Of a stretch of DNA of 64,000 nt, positions 27,002 through 35,638 are shown in pieces; within the stretch, counting starts at the first letter, position 1, and the number at the start of each line of letters is the position of its first letter. Origin of the DNA: Moraxellaceae bacterium (GTDB lineage Bacteria > Pseudomonadota > Gammaproteobacteria > Pseudomonadales > Moraxellaceae); NCBI GenBank assembly GCA_004173455.1, contig SECL01000006.1, positions 51,829 through 115,828 of the forward strand. Reading direction: 5' to 3'. The translations under genes were made by a program, and so were the position numbers. The notes beneath the pieces are model-generated. The model searched no databases. It was not told where the DNA came from and worked only from the letters and a program-made list of their open reading frames with translations.

Positions 27002-28438
27002 CTAGCAGAAAGTAAGACCACCATAACAGTTAGGAACAAAATTTTGATTAGTGAGCTGCAAGTTATTAAGATTTAAAGTTAAAGGGGCATCTTTTAAGTC
27101 AATTGTACCAATATTAACATCCAAAGAAGAACCTCCTAATAAGCCAGCTAAATCACTAGTTTTAGCAGGATTAGCAGCAAGATAACTTGAAACAAAAGCA
27201 GATATTTGAGGAAATAATGGACTAATATCTAAAGGATCAGTTGGAATAACATTACCAATATTTACTGGATCAGCAAATGACATCCACCAACCACGTTGAG
27301 CAATATCATCCACATTTGCACCAGGCCAGTGCATTGCAGTTTGCTGAAGACTCAAATACATTGGGGAATTAATAGGCAAGCTATGAATTAAACCTAAAGA
27401 CTGTGTTAAGTTAAGATTTGCGGTAATATTAGAAATGGTTCCATTCATATAGACGTTGGGAAAAGTCTTACCTTCTCCAGCTATCAAGCAAGCTAAAAAA
27501 GTACAGCTTGTTACAGTTGCTTCTACCTTACCCCCCTGGGTATAAATACCCGAAGGCTCAGGAGTGCCTGATTGATGTTGAGTTGCATTATATTGAACTG
27601 TTCCATTAACTGGATAATCTGCACCATTCCCAACATAAATATTAGGTACTGTAACAGGAGCACTTAACACTGTAGAACTAACTCGATTTCCATTGACTTT
27701 GATAGCAGGTGTTTCAAAATAATTATTATTAATTGCAGGAATATTAAAACCACCATTTGTAGTTTTAAAGGTAGCTTCGGCTGCACCCCCTAAACCCAAT
27801 GCTTGTAATCTACCTGTTACCTCATTAGCACCAAATAGATTATCCCTTGAGGCAATAGTACTTGCATATCCTTTGATGACACCACTAGAATCTGACTGTA
27901 CTTTCATATAGCCAGAAATGCTGTTAATACCGTTTGGTGTCGTAGAGTTTGCTGTTCCCGCAGTTAAAAGCCCTTGTACTTTTTCACTACTTACTCTAAA
28001 ACCTACTACTTCTCTCAATGAAGCCTTATCAGGGTTTTTAATTGCAAATTGAATAAAAGGATTAGTTAATACTGCATCCGAGCTTGCTCGGCCTTCTCTT
28101 GTTGTGGAGTTTCCACTTAAGCTAAGATTATCAATATCAATGTCACAACCATTAGCCCCATTAACTCCACCACAGCCTAATTGGAGCTTTTTGATATTGG
28201 CATTAATTTGCATTTCGGCTTCCAATCCCAATTTATAGAAGCCAATATTGTTTCCACCTTCATAGTTACTACTATCTCCAGGTGCTAAATACGATAAATT
28301 AAATAGTGCTTGACCTGTTTCGGCAGCCATTTCGTCATCAGATAAACTGGTTAAGCCTACCTCAGCATAAGACGTAGCATTTATTGACATCAACATACCT
28401 ATAGAAGTTGCCAAAGCTATATATTTAAGTTTCATCAT
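27002..28438 (-). CDS. Secreted DUF6160/Fil-like surface protein, 478 aa
   Basis: Last gene of the four-gene cluster. I start at the ATG at 28438 because AAGGATGAG lies about 8 bases upstream; an earlier ATG at 28450 overlaps that site. A signal peptide (KYIALATSIGMLMSINATSYA) is followed by VGLTSLSDDEMAAETGQALF, the cluster's shared post-signal motif. The mature protein is Asn/Gly/Ser/Thr-rich and beta-rich, with cysteine pairs (LGCGGVNGANGCDID, TSCTFLACL, VPNCYGGLTFC) suggesting disulfides. A surface-structure role is inferred from resemblance to Acinetobacter Fil cluster proteins. Confidence 0.8.
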   Translation of the reverse strand: MMKLKYIALATSIGMLMSINATSYAEVGLTSLSDDEMAAETGQALFNLSYLAPGDSSNYEGGNNIGFYKLGLEAEMQINANIKKLQLGCGGVNGANGCDIDIDNLSLSGNSTTREGRASSDAVLTNPFIQFAIKNPDKASLREVVGFRVSSEKVQGLLTAGTANSTTPNGINSISGYMKVQSDSSGVIKGYASTIASRDNLFGANEVTGRLQALGLGGAAEATFKTTNGGFNIPAINNNYFETPAIKVNGNRVSSTVLSAPVTVPNIYVGNGADYPVNGTVQYNATQHQSGTPEPSGIYTQGGKVEATVTSCTFLACLIAGEGKTFPNVYMNGTISNITANLNLTQSLGLIHSLPINSPMYLSLQQTAMHWPGANVDDIAQRGWWMSFADPVNIGNVIPTDPLDISPLFPQISAFVSSYLAANPAKTSDLAGLLGGSSLDVNIGTIDLKDAPLTLNLNNLQLTNQNFVPNCYGGLTFC

Positions 28439-28463
28439 TTCTTTGCTCATCCTTAGCCGCCGA

Positions 28464-30869
28464 TCAATTACGTGGCACAATGCCGAGTTGACTGGAAATA
28501 CGGCCACCAGTAATTACCATTTCGCCTAACCGTTGAGGTGCACCTGTGCTAAATATTGCACCTGGTCCTGTACCCGTTTGTACACTAGGATATAAATTAA
28601 TATCTTTCACTCTAAATACTTCTGCAGCTTTACTATCCGGATTAAACGTAAATTCTGCATTAAAACCTACTTTACCTTCACCAGGATTAAGCGTTCCTGC
28701 TGCGGTATCATTTCTGCTAATTGTAATAGAGTTATTAAAACGCAATTTACCAACAATATTGTCAAAGCCTAATACTGAACCATCGGTAGGTTCACTAATC
28801 TGGATCGTATTACCTTTCGTATCCTTATCCATATTAAAATCACCAACAATGGATAGTTTAGTCCCATCAGCAACACTATTATTAGGTAGTAATGAAAAGT
28901 TCATATCGCCTTGTAAGCGTAGTTTCAAACCAAACAAAACATCTTTAGCGTCTTTAAAACTTGCCGCATTATTGATATTACTACCAGCTCCAGGTAAGTC
29001 TCCAGCTGCCAATTGACCAGCCATCACAATGAGCAAATTAGGCAAATTCACATTAAAGTTGCCATTCTCAAAACCAACGCTGCCAGTACCTTTCAATAGC
29101 ATATCAATATTGCGCAAACCTACATATTGGTTTTGATCCGCATTAACCACCATAATGGAAGTGGTCTTTTGGCCGTCATCACTCAACCCTTGAGCACTTA
29201 GCGCTAAAGATAAACCAAGACGCTGAGTACCACTCACCAAACTTTTAACAACTTGTCCACTACTATTTAAGCTATAAATTGGGGTATTGGCGCCGGCTGT
29301 TGTTCCATATAGTGCAGCATTAGCATTTACATTATAAAACGGAAGACCTAAGCCCCATTTATTGTTAGTACCGCCACTAAATGTATTAGCGGCAGTAGTG
29401 CCGGGACTTGAAGTAAAACGCCCTCGTTTAGATACGGCCTGAAAGTCCATTCCACGAATAGCCAATACCATCGCATACGGATTATTACCAGTACCATTGT
29501 AAATCATCTGCGTATAATCAGCAGCAGTGGTCAACGAGCTACCTGAACCAAACTTTGCAGCATTCAAAGCCAGATTTTGAGGCATTAACAATTGATTGGT
29601 ATCTGTAATATTTAAATAAACATTACCACTATCAAAATAAGCACGATCTGTACTACCAACAACAAGGGGCGCTAAATCACCAAATTCAAAGCCTAATGTA
29701 TTTGTTCCTGCTCCACCAATTTCAAGGGTTGTGGCTTTGGTATCATCACCACTTAGCATGCCATCACCGGCACGGGTAAATTCCCCTCGCAGACGCAAAG
29801 CAATACCGGACTTTCCAATCACAGTGCTGTCATTGCCTGTTCCTACACCGCTTGCTACTGAGCCTGCTTTGCCCAGAATATTACCAGCAGTGGTGGTGGT
29901 AGGATTTGCTATACCGGTAGCATCTACCCCCCGCACCTGAAGATAACCATTAACAATTCGCCCACTTGCACCAACACGGATGAGACCCTTTGCATTGGTG
30001 GTGGTATATGGATTAGGCGCAGACATATCAACGTCTGCTTTAGTCATAAATTCCAGATTTAAACCCGAGCTACTGCCATTATATGTTCCACCCGTTGTTG
30101 TTCCAGGCACACGTGCCAGATCAGCATAGCCATAAGTGGCATTAGGAGATTGATTTAAACCTGCCTTGGTAGTGGCTGCACCGCCAGTATTAGTATGTAA
30201 AACCAATCCTGCTTTATCATCAATATAAATAACGCCTTTAGCAGAAAAGTTAAAATTCAGGTTTTTTAATATGAGCTGGTTATTCAGATTTGAACCATTG
30301 GGTGAAACATGACTAATATATAAATTATTACTATTGAGTCCAAGTATTGCTGTGGCTTGACTATTTTGATTAAATAAACCATCCGTCGTGGTTAAAGATA
30401 TAGTGCTGGGTGCCGTAGATTCTAAAGCTATTCGTCCCAGAGAAGTTCCGCACTGTGGTGTAGCTGCGGTATCGCATAACTTTAAACTGTTAATCGTAGT
30501 GAGGGACGGATTAGAAGTAAATTGTAGATTAAGACCTGCTTTAGTGCCATTAGTGCCTGAATTTAGCGTAATAGTAGACCCTGGTAGAATAGATGAGCCG
30601 TTAATTTTACCAATATTGACCTGATCTGCTGTAGCACGTAAGGTCTTACTTGAATTAGCTGCAGTACCCGCTTCATCTTGCCAATACAATTGATCAATAT
30701 TAATTTGATCATATTGCGTGCTGACTTGAATACCATCCTGCCCATCAATCTTGCGCAGATCCTGTTCAGTCATTGCCTGCAACGCATAGCCACTGGTGTT
30801 AAGCACAAGTAAACTACTTGCCAAAGTAGTTAGTTTAAATCGCTTACATAGTTTATCTTTGTTTATCAT
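28464..30869 (-). CDS. Secreted DUF6160/Fil-like surface protein, 801 aa
   Basis: Third gene of the cluster and the largest. The start has AAGGACAC upstream. A signal peptide (LTTLASSLLVLNTSGYA) is followed by LQAMTEQDLRKIDGQDGIQV, the shared motif. The mature part alternates short beta strands with Gly/Asn/Thr loops and many recurring segments of the kind GLNLEFMTKADVDM or GDLAPLVVGSTDRAYF, as expected for a repetitive beta-helix or adhesin-like fold. It has almost no cysteine after the first 150 residues. No sortase, autotransporter or TonB signature is visible, so how it is anchored is unknown. Confidence 0.8.
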   Translation of the reverse strand: MINKDKLCKRFKLTTLASSLLVLNTSGYALQAMTEQDLRKIDGQDGIQVSTQYDQINIDQLYWQDEAGTAANSSKTLRATADQVNIGKINGSSILPGSTITLNSGTNGTKAGLNLQFTSNPSLTTINSLKLCDTAATPQCGTSLGRIALESTAPSTISLTTTDGLFNQNSQATAILGLNSNNLYISHVSPNGSNLNNQLILKNLNFNFSAKGVIYIDDKAGLVLHTNTGGAATTKAGLNQSPNATYGYADLARVPGTTTGGTYNGSSSGLNLEFMTKADVDMSAPNPYTTTNAKGLIRVGASGRIVNGYLQVRGVDATGIANPTTTTAGNILGKAGSVASGVGTGNDSTVIGKSGIALRLRGEFTRAGDGMLSGDDTKATTLEIGGAGTNTLGFEFGDLAPLVVGSTDRAYFDSGNVYLNITDTNQLLMPQNLALNAAKFGSGSSLTTAADYTQMIYNGTGNNPYAMVLAIRGMDFQAVSKRGRFTSSPGTTAANTFSGGTNNKWGLGLPFYNVNANAALYGTTAGANTPIYSLNSSGQVVKSLVSGTQRLGLSLALSAQGLSDDGQKTTSIMVVNADQNQYVGLRNIDMLLKGTGSVGFENGNFNVNLPNLLIVMAGQLAAGDLPGAGSNINNAASFKDAKDVLFGLKLRLQGDMNFSLLPNNSVADGTKLSIVGDFNMDKDTKGNTIQISEPTDGSVLGFDNIVGKLRFNNSITISRNDTAAGTLNPGEGKVGFNAEFTFNPDSKAAEVFRVKDINLYPSVQTGTGPGAIFSTGAPQRLGEMVITGGRISSQLGIVPRN

Positions 30870-30924
30870 GGTTTGTGTCCTTAAACCAATATATTACGGT
30901 ATAGCCAATAATACATCGTACGGT

Positions 30925-31608
30925 TTAGCAACGTGGATGCGTACTGTCACAGCTAAACATTTTTATAGTACCTGCTACAGAAAGGTTGCCGTTAATATTG
31001 AGCCCAGTAAAACCTGTTTCACGACCCAAATCAAATTTGTTGGTCGCATCTGTATATTTACCGGCACTATAAGCCCTTGCACCTGTACCACCACTGCCCA
31101 TCGCCAAATACCCAGGAGTACCACCTTCATTTGCTTGTGCATCAGTTTCAATCGAGAGTGCAGTAAATCCAAGGTTGCGGATTTGTATAGGCTTTAATGG
31201 ATCAAAACCAAGTTGAATAGCCGGTTTTGTAATACTTCCATAGGTAAGACTTGTGCCATCCAAGGCCATTTGTTGAATGTTGATTGACCCTTGAATGCCT
31301 TTAAATACAAGCCACAGTTTCTTACCTGTGACCGAAGGAGCACGGTTCCCATTAACGTCGTAAGTATCCTGAGTACCATCATGATAACGGTTATTAACTG
31401 CGATGCCTAATCGACAAAACTCTAAAGCTGAACACAATGTAGTATCAAACACACCTGGGGTTGTTTGATTAAGACGCAGATCCAGATTGATATCTGCACC
31501 TGCTTGACCGTCTACTTGCTGCAAGTCTGAATTGCTTAAAGGCTTTAAACCAGCATATGCAGAGGCACACATAACCAATAAATAAGACGCTAAAAGTATT
31601 TTTTTCAT
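30925..31608 (-). CDS. Secreted DUF6160/FilA-like protein, 227 aa
   Basis: Second gene of the cluster and the smallest. TAAGGAG is an excellent ribosome binding site. A signal peptide (KKILLASYLLVMCASAYA) precedes GLKPLSNSDLQQVDGQAGADI, the clearest copy of the shared motif. Cysteines cluster at TTLCSALEFCRLG and at the C-terminus (FSCDSTHPRC), suggesting two disulfides. It resembles Acinetobacter FilA by size and N-terminal pattern; I give no symbol because I cannot align it. It is 13 bases downstream of the 646-aa gene and surely cotranscribed with it. Confidence 0.8.
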   Translation of the reverse strand: MKKILLASYLLVMCASAYAGLKPLSNSDLQQVDGQAGADINLDLRLNQTTPGVFDTTLCSALEFCRLGIAVNNRYHDGTQDTYDVNGNRAPSVTGKKLWLVFKGIQGSINIQQMALDGTSLTYGSITKPAIQLGFDPLKPIQIRNLGFTALSIETDAQANEGGTPGYLAMGSGGTGARAYSAGKYTDATNKFDLGRETGFTGLNINGNLSVAGTIKMFSCDSTHPRC

Positions 31609-31621
31609 TATTACTTTCTCC

Positions 31622-33562
31622 TTATAGACCTTTAGTGGTTATTTTCATATGCTGAATTAACAATCCATCAATGACAGCAGAGCCAAAATTGTTATCCGCG
31701 CTTAAAATAGGAGCATTCTGAGCAGCTGTTGGTATTGGGTTAGCAGTCAAGCCTCCTCCATAAGATGTTGAACCAATAGCACGCCAATCTGCTCCTGTAG
31801 CCAAATCCCAATTTCTATTATCAACACTATTTGCATTACCAGGAATCGGAGAAGGAACATAGTAACTATTATCACTCTGGCGATACTGCCAACGAACACG
31901 ATCCGAACAAAGAAATCCCGTGCATGCAATAGTAGTTTGGCGGCGAACTTGATTCTGGATATCTCTATAGTTAGTGGTAACTGAATTGATTTTTGAAGAT
32001 AACGAACCAAAAGATATCCCTACCGCTTCCACTCCCTTATATGCTTCAAGAGTATTAGTGGTAGCATTATATACAGTTGAACCTATACTGATACTACTAT
32101 GAGTCGCATTGGAACCCTGATATTTTGTACCACCCAAAGTAACAGCGGCACCACATTGATAGATATTACAGGTAGAACCATAATATCCACCATTTGTAGT
32201 AGGATCTTTATCGGCATAATTTGTATAAACTTGCTTATAGATACTTTCTTTATTTGGAATTCGGGCAATCTCTAAAGTGATATTTTGCCCATCAGTTCCT
32301 ACAGTTAATGGCTGATACAATGAACCCAGAACCAGATTAATATTAGGGTTATATAAATAAATACCATCATTTGGATCAAATGTTGGAGCAATCCCACCAT
32401 TAATAGCAGGTGTTGCCAATAGTCCAGTATTTGTAGTCTCCTTTGTACTTAAGCGTAGTACACTGGATACCGAAGGCGGTGTCCAAGTAGAAGATGCCGT
32501 ATTTGTTGCCGTTCTTGTTCTCACACGCTGTTGGCATGCAGCATTGGTATAAGCAGTACTATTATTCCCACATCCATCATTAACTACATTCCAAGCAGTA
32601 GGAGTACTAAGATTTTTGGAGTCTAAAGAAGTGCTGGCTCTTAATTTTTCCCCATCACCACTATTAAAACGAAGCAAGCCAGCGATACCTAAAGTATTAT
32701 TATAAAAAGTACTCATGCCATTTAAGTTGGTGGCACCACCTAATGTCTGGAATAATTTAATATTACTACCATTTAAACTAAAACCATCCCAGACCGCTTG
32801 CAGACGTAGGCGATTTTCGCGCCCAGAACCACCCAAATCAAATTGAGTTCCGGTGGTAGTTAAACTTTCAGCCACTTTGGGATCACGGACAAAAATATCG
32901 CCCCATAAACCTAGTTTAAGGTTATAAGCAGACTTTTCAGCGGGAGTTAATCCTGTAATTCCAGCATTCACTCCATTAGTAAAATCGCCATCAGTATCAG
33001 CATGGTAAAGAGGAGCCTCAAGCATTAAATAACTTACATCACCTTTTCCTGCATCAGTAGGGGAAGTTGCAGAAAAATTAGGGACATCTTTTTCAGTTGC
33101 TACTTTTAATAACCAAGGGTTAATTGCACTACCCCACGAATCAATAGTACGACCAAATCTTCCATTCCAATCCACACTGGTGCGTGCAACACCATAATTT
33201 TTATTAGATTGAGAGATTGCCAATCCATATAAGTAGATATCTGCTTTCCCTACAGGCTGATCACTAGCATTTACAACACCGTCTTTATTCGTATCTTGTG
33301 ATTCAGTTGTTAAGGGACCTACTGGAATCAAACGAATATAGCCCGTATCAAAAGTGCCCACACCACTATTATTCGTGTCCGCACCATTTAGACGAATAGA
33401 AGCATTTTCAGGTAAAAAAGCAATTCCTTCACCGGTAGAATCTGCCAAGCCTTCATCATCGAGTGCTTCCAATGCAAAAGCTGCAGACGACATTAAAGAT
33501 AGGCTGATAGACAACGCCAATGTACTCAGCTTAAAACCAGACTTAAGGTGTAAATCAGACAT
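31622..33562 (-). CDS. Secreted DUF6160/Fil-like surface protein, 646 aa
   Basis: First gene of the cluster. I start at the ATG at 33562 because GAAGGATGG is about 8 bases upstream; the ATG at 33574 lies inside that site. A signal peptide ending AFA is followed by LEALDDEGLADSTGEGIAF, the shared motif. A calcium-type loop DTNKDGVVNASD appears near residue 92 and another acidic stretch (HADTDGDF) near 190. The rest is Asn/Thr/Ser-rich, beta-rich. It probably is the promoter-proximal structural gene of a surface fibre or matrix protein set; function not known. Confidence 0.8.
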   Translation of the reverse strand: MSDLHLKSGFKLSTLALSISLSLMSSAAFALEALDDEGLADSTGEGIAFLPENASIRLNGADTNNSGVGTFDTGYIRLIPVGPLTTESQDTNKDGVVNASDQPVGKADIYLYGLAISQSNKNYGVARTSVDWNGRFGRTIDSWGSAINPWLLKVATEKDVPNFSATSPTDAGKGDVSYLMLEAPLYHADTDGDFTNGVNAGITGLTPAEKSAYNLKLGLWGDIFVRDPKVAESLTTTGTQFDLGGSGRENRLRLQAVWDGFSLNGSNIKLFQTLGGATNLNGMSTFYNNTLGIAGLLRFNSGDGEKLRASTSLDSKNLSTPTAWNVVNDGCGNNSTAYTNAACQQRVRTRTATNTASSTWTPPSVSSVLRLSTKETTNTGLLATPAINGGIAPTFDPNDGIYLYNPNINLVLGSLYQPLTVGTDGQNITLEIARIPNKESIYKQVYTNYADKDPTTNGGYYGSTCNIYQCGAAVTLGGTKYQGSNATHSSISIGSTVYNATTNTLEAYKGVEAVGISFGSLSSKINSVTTNYRDIQNQVRRQTTIACTGFLCSDRVRWQYRQSDNSYYVPSPIPGNANSVDNRNWDLATGADWRAIGSTSYGGGLTANPIPTAAQNAPILSADNNFGSAVIDGLLIQHMKITTKGL

Positions 33563-33954
33563 ACTACAAGCCATCCTTCTTTAATGCACTTTATGTACGA
33601 TGCACGTAATGTGCTTTATCCACATGATCCTGATCGAGCCAAAAGTATTTTTTATTGTGTCTTTTGACGCGCTATAACACGATATACAGTACTACACTTT
33701 ATATTATGCGGCTTATTTGGCAAAATGCAAAAATTGTTTTATCTGTAAACAAGTGCAAAGGCTTAATATTTCAAATTAATTATAAATTTTTTTATTAAAA
33801 ACATTAACTTAATAAAATAAAACCACTTATCGGGTTATTTTTCCATCTATCCTGAAGCTCTTCCTGAAACATTTTTCTTAAAACTCTCTTAAAATGAAGC
33901 GGTGAATTCACGATATTCACCACTCCTAAGCCGTGCAAGATCGCTACCTGATAT
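33563..33954. other. Leader of the Fil-like operon and dcd 3' flank
   Basis: This 392-base AT-rich gap contains the promoter of the four-gene cluster, an imperfect palindrome close to the start codon (33586-33614) and a hairpin GGTGAAT/ATTCACC (33901-33921) 34 bases past the dcd stop, which may end dcd transcription. No gene seen. Confidence 0.55.
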
Positions 33955-34524
33955 TTAGGCTTTAGGTAAAGTGACCCCACGCTGACCCTGATACTTGCCG
34001 CCACGGTCTTTGTAGCTGGTTTCGCACACTTCATCACTTTCAAAGAACAGCATTTGTGCCACACCTTCCCCTGCATAAATACGTGCTGGCAGGTTGGTGG
34101 TGTTGGAAAATTCCAGCGTAACATGGCCTTCCCATTCCGGTTCCAGTGGCGTGACATTCACAATAATACCGCAACGGGCATAAGTCGATTTACCAAGACA
34201 AATTGTTAGGACATTACGGGGAATACGGAAATACTCCACTGTACGCGCCAAGGCAAATGAATTGGGCGGAATGATGCACACATCGGACTCAATATCGATA
34301 AAGCTTTTTTCATCAAAATTCTTGGGATCGACGATGGCGGAGTATACGTTGGTAAACACTTTAAATTCACGCGCGCAGCGTACATCGTAGCCATAACTGG
34401 ACACGCCGTAAGAAATCAGCTTTTGGCCATTGTCATCCAGACGCACCTGATTTTCGGCATAGGGTTCTATCATGCCGTGGTTTTCGCTCATTTCACGAAT
34501 CCAGCGATCCGATTTAATGCTCAT
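33955..34524 (-). CDS. dcd: dCTP deaminase
   Basis: A 189-aa enzyme that deaminates dCTP to dUTP, feeding thymidylate synthesis. Signatures: [12 protein letters not shown] at the start, [13 protein letters not shown], the catalytic region [27 protein letters not shown] with the proton-shuttling Glu, and the C-terminal lid [14 protein letters not shown] start at the ATG at 34524, with GGGAAA eight bases upstream; the longer frame begins with a TTG. Length matches the family exactly. Confidence 0.97.
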   Translation of the reverse strand: MSIKSDRWIREMSENHGMIEPYAENQVRLDDNGQKLISYGVSSYGYDVRCAREFKVFTNVYSAIVDPKNFDEKSFIDIESDVCIIPPNSFALARTVEYFRIPRNVLTICLGKSTYARCGIIVNVTPLEPEWEGHVTLEFSNTTNLPARIYAGEGVAQMLFFESDEVCETSYKDRGGKYQGQRGVTLPKA

Positions 34525-34656
34525 TGATTTTCCCAAATCTGTTTAAAAAATTTGTGCTTACTTTAACTTAAAAAACATTGCTTCGCATCATGAGGCGTAT
34601 TTTTGCAATTTAGAAATACTAATAAAAAAAACGCTGATTTAATATGCTTATAAATT

Positions 34657-35328
34657 TTACTGACTCAATGCCAAACATATTGTTTGAACAAATTCATCAG
34701 CCATATTCATTTTTTTTAGGCATTGCCTTAAATAACTCTCATCTTTAATTAATTGTAAGGATGCATTAAAAGCTTTAGCCACTACCTCACCGTAGGCTTC
34801 TTCTGCTTTATTCCATGCTTCCACTGGGATATCTCCCCAGTGATGAATCATCATGGCAAGATCAATAATGTCCCGACTGGCAGTCGACTTATCCAGCCCA
34901 CGATCAGTATTGGCAAGCAATTTTTCAGCAAACATATCATGTTTTGATAACAGGGGAATATTAAAGTTGGCATGTTCATCGCCAGAAATTGGAATACGTC
35001 CTTCGCTAACGATTTCAAATTTTATGGGTGTGCCATTTACCTCAATAAATGTTCGAATACCATAACGATCTGCACGGACTTCACGCAACAATTTAACTGG
35101 TTCATTGAATAACGCGCCCAAGCTATCGGCTGAGACTACATTGCGTAGTAAGCGATAGCCCTGCTTTGATGCACATAGAAAATCAATATCAACCGACTCT
35201 CTGTACTCATCCAGCAATAATGTAATTGCCGTACCACCCGCGAAATAGCATTCGGCTTCCCACAATAAATCTGAATTAAGTAAATTCAATGCCTGACTAA
35301 TATGCTGATGGTGCAGCCGCTTAAACAT
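34657..35328 (-). CDS. AbiEii/AbiGii-type nucleotidyltransferase (toxin candidate)
   Basis: A 223-aa protein of the nucleotidyltransferase superfamily. The core is FAGGTAITLLLDEYR with GGTA at 31-34, then ESVDIDF with the two metal Asp residues at 47 and 49. Further family features are IKFEIVSE near 102-109 (third carboxylate), MFAEKLLANTDR near 132-143 and RDIIDLAMM at 152-160. AbiEii proteins are type IV toxins; relatives (MenT) add nucleotides to tRNA 3' ends. The start overlaps the end of the 71-aa gene by 8 bases, so translation is coupled. Neither partner is an AbiEi-type antitoxin. Toxicity is inference. Confidence 0.85.
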   Translation of the reverse strand: MFKRLHHQHISQALNLLNSDLLWEAECYFAGGTAITLLLDEYRESVDIDFLCASKQGYRLLRNVVSADSLGALFNEPVKLLREVRADRYGIRTFIEVNGTPIKFEIVSEGRIPISGDEHANFNIPLLSKHDMFAEKLLANTDRGLDKSTASRDIIDLAMMIHHWGDIPVEAWNKAEEAYGEVVAKAFNASLQLIKDESYLRQCLKKMNMADEFVQTICLALSQ

Positions 35329-35536
35329 TCATCACTCCATGCCCAAATTTATTGCTAAGCCTGATAATCAGTTGGCGCTCATTTGATTTTAATGTTTTCT
35401 CATCAATATAACGCCAGTTACGTTCATAAAGCGCAAATGCTTCTTCTTCCATAAGAAAATCACAGCCCTGACAGTGCCATGCAATTAACCTGAGTTGCGG
35501 ATAATCTTTTAAATCAACTGTATTTGCTATAATCAT
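35321..35536 (-). CDS. Small 71-aa partner of the AbiEii-type protein (antitoxin candidate)
   Basis: A 71-residue soluble protein, MIIANTVDLKDYP to FGHGVMNV, with two cysteines in WHCQGCDF and a charged helical second half (EEEAFALYERNWRYIDEKTL). I recognise no named domain, and there is no HTH of the AbiEi kind. Its last codons overlap the nucleotidyltransferase start by 8 bases, the layout of a toxin-antitoxin or immunity pair with the small gene first. Two exact 9-bp direct repeats lie about 65-90 bases upstream. Role inferred from position only. Confidence 0.7.
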   Translation of the reverse strand: MIIANTVDLKDYPQLRLIAWHCQGCDFLMEEEAFALYERNWRYIDEKTLKSNERQLIIRLSNKFGHGVMNV

Positions 35537-35600
35537 TACCAGTTCCCATGTAGAAAACAGGACTTTTACTGCACCTTAAGCACTATCATAACATGCTGTC

Positions 35601-35624
35601 TAATGCAGTGACTTGTAATGCAGT
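35601..35624. repeat. Direct repeat TAATGCAGT x2, candidate operator of the AbiEii pair
   Basis: Exact 9-bp copies at 35601-35609 and 35616-35624, 15 bp apart start to start, in the 102-base gap upstream of the 71-aa gene. A partial copy (ACTGCA, inverted) lies near 35565-35572. Confidence 0.5.
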
Positions 35625-35638
35625 AGGCAAGCAAGCCA

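Noticed and set aside
27002..33562. Possible repeats or CRISPR-like arrays in the low-complexity secreted genes
   Set aside because: The repetition is in amino-acid composition (Asn, Thr, Gly); no regular nucleotide repeat and spacer pattern is present.
34657..35536. Pair as a prophage or integron remnant
   Set aside because: No integrase, attachment repeats or transposase is visible; the flanking dcd and mrp genes are intact.
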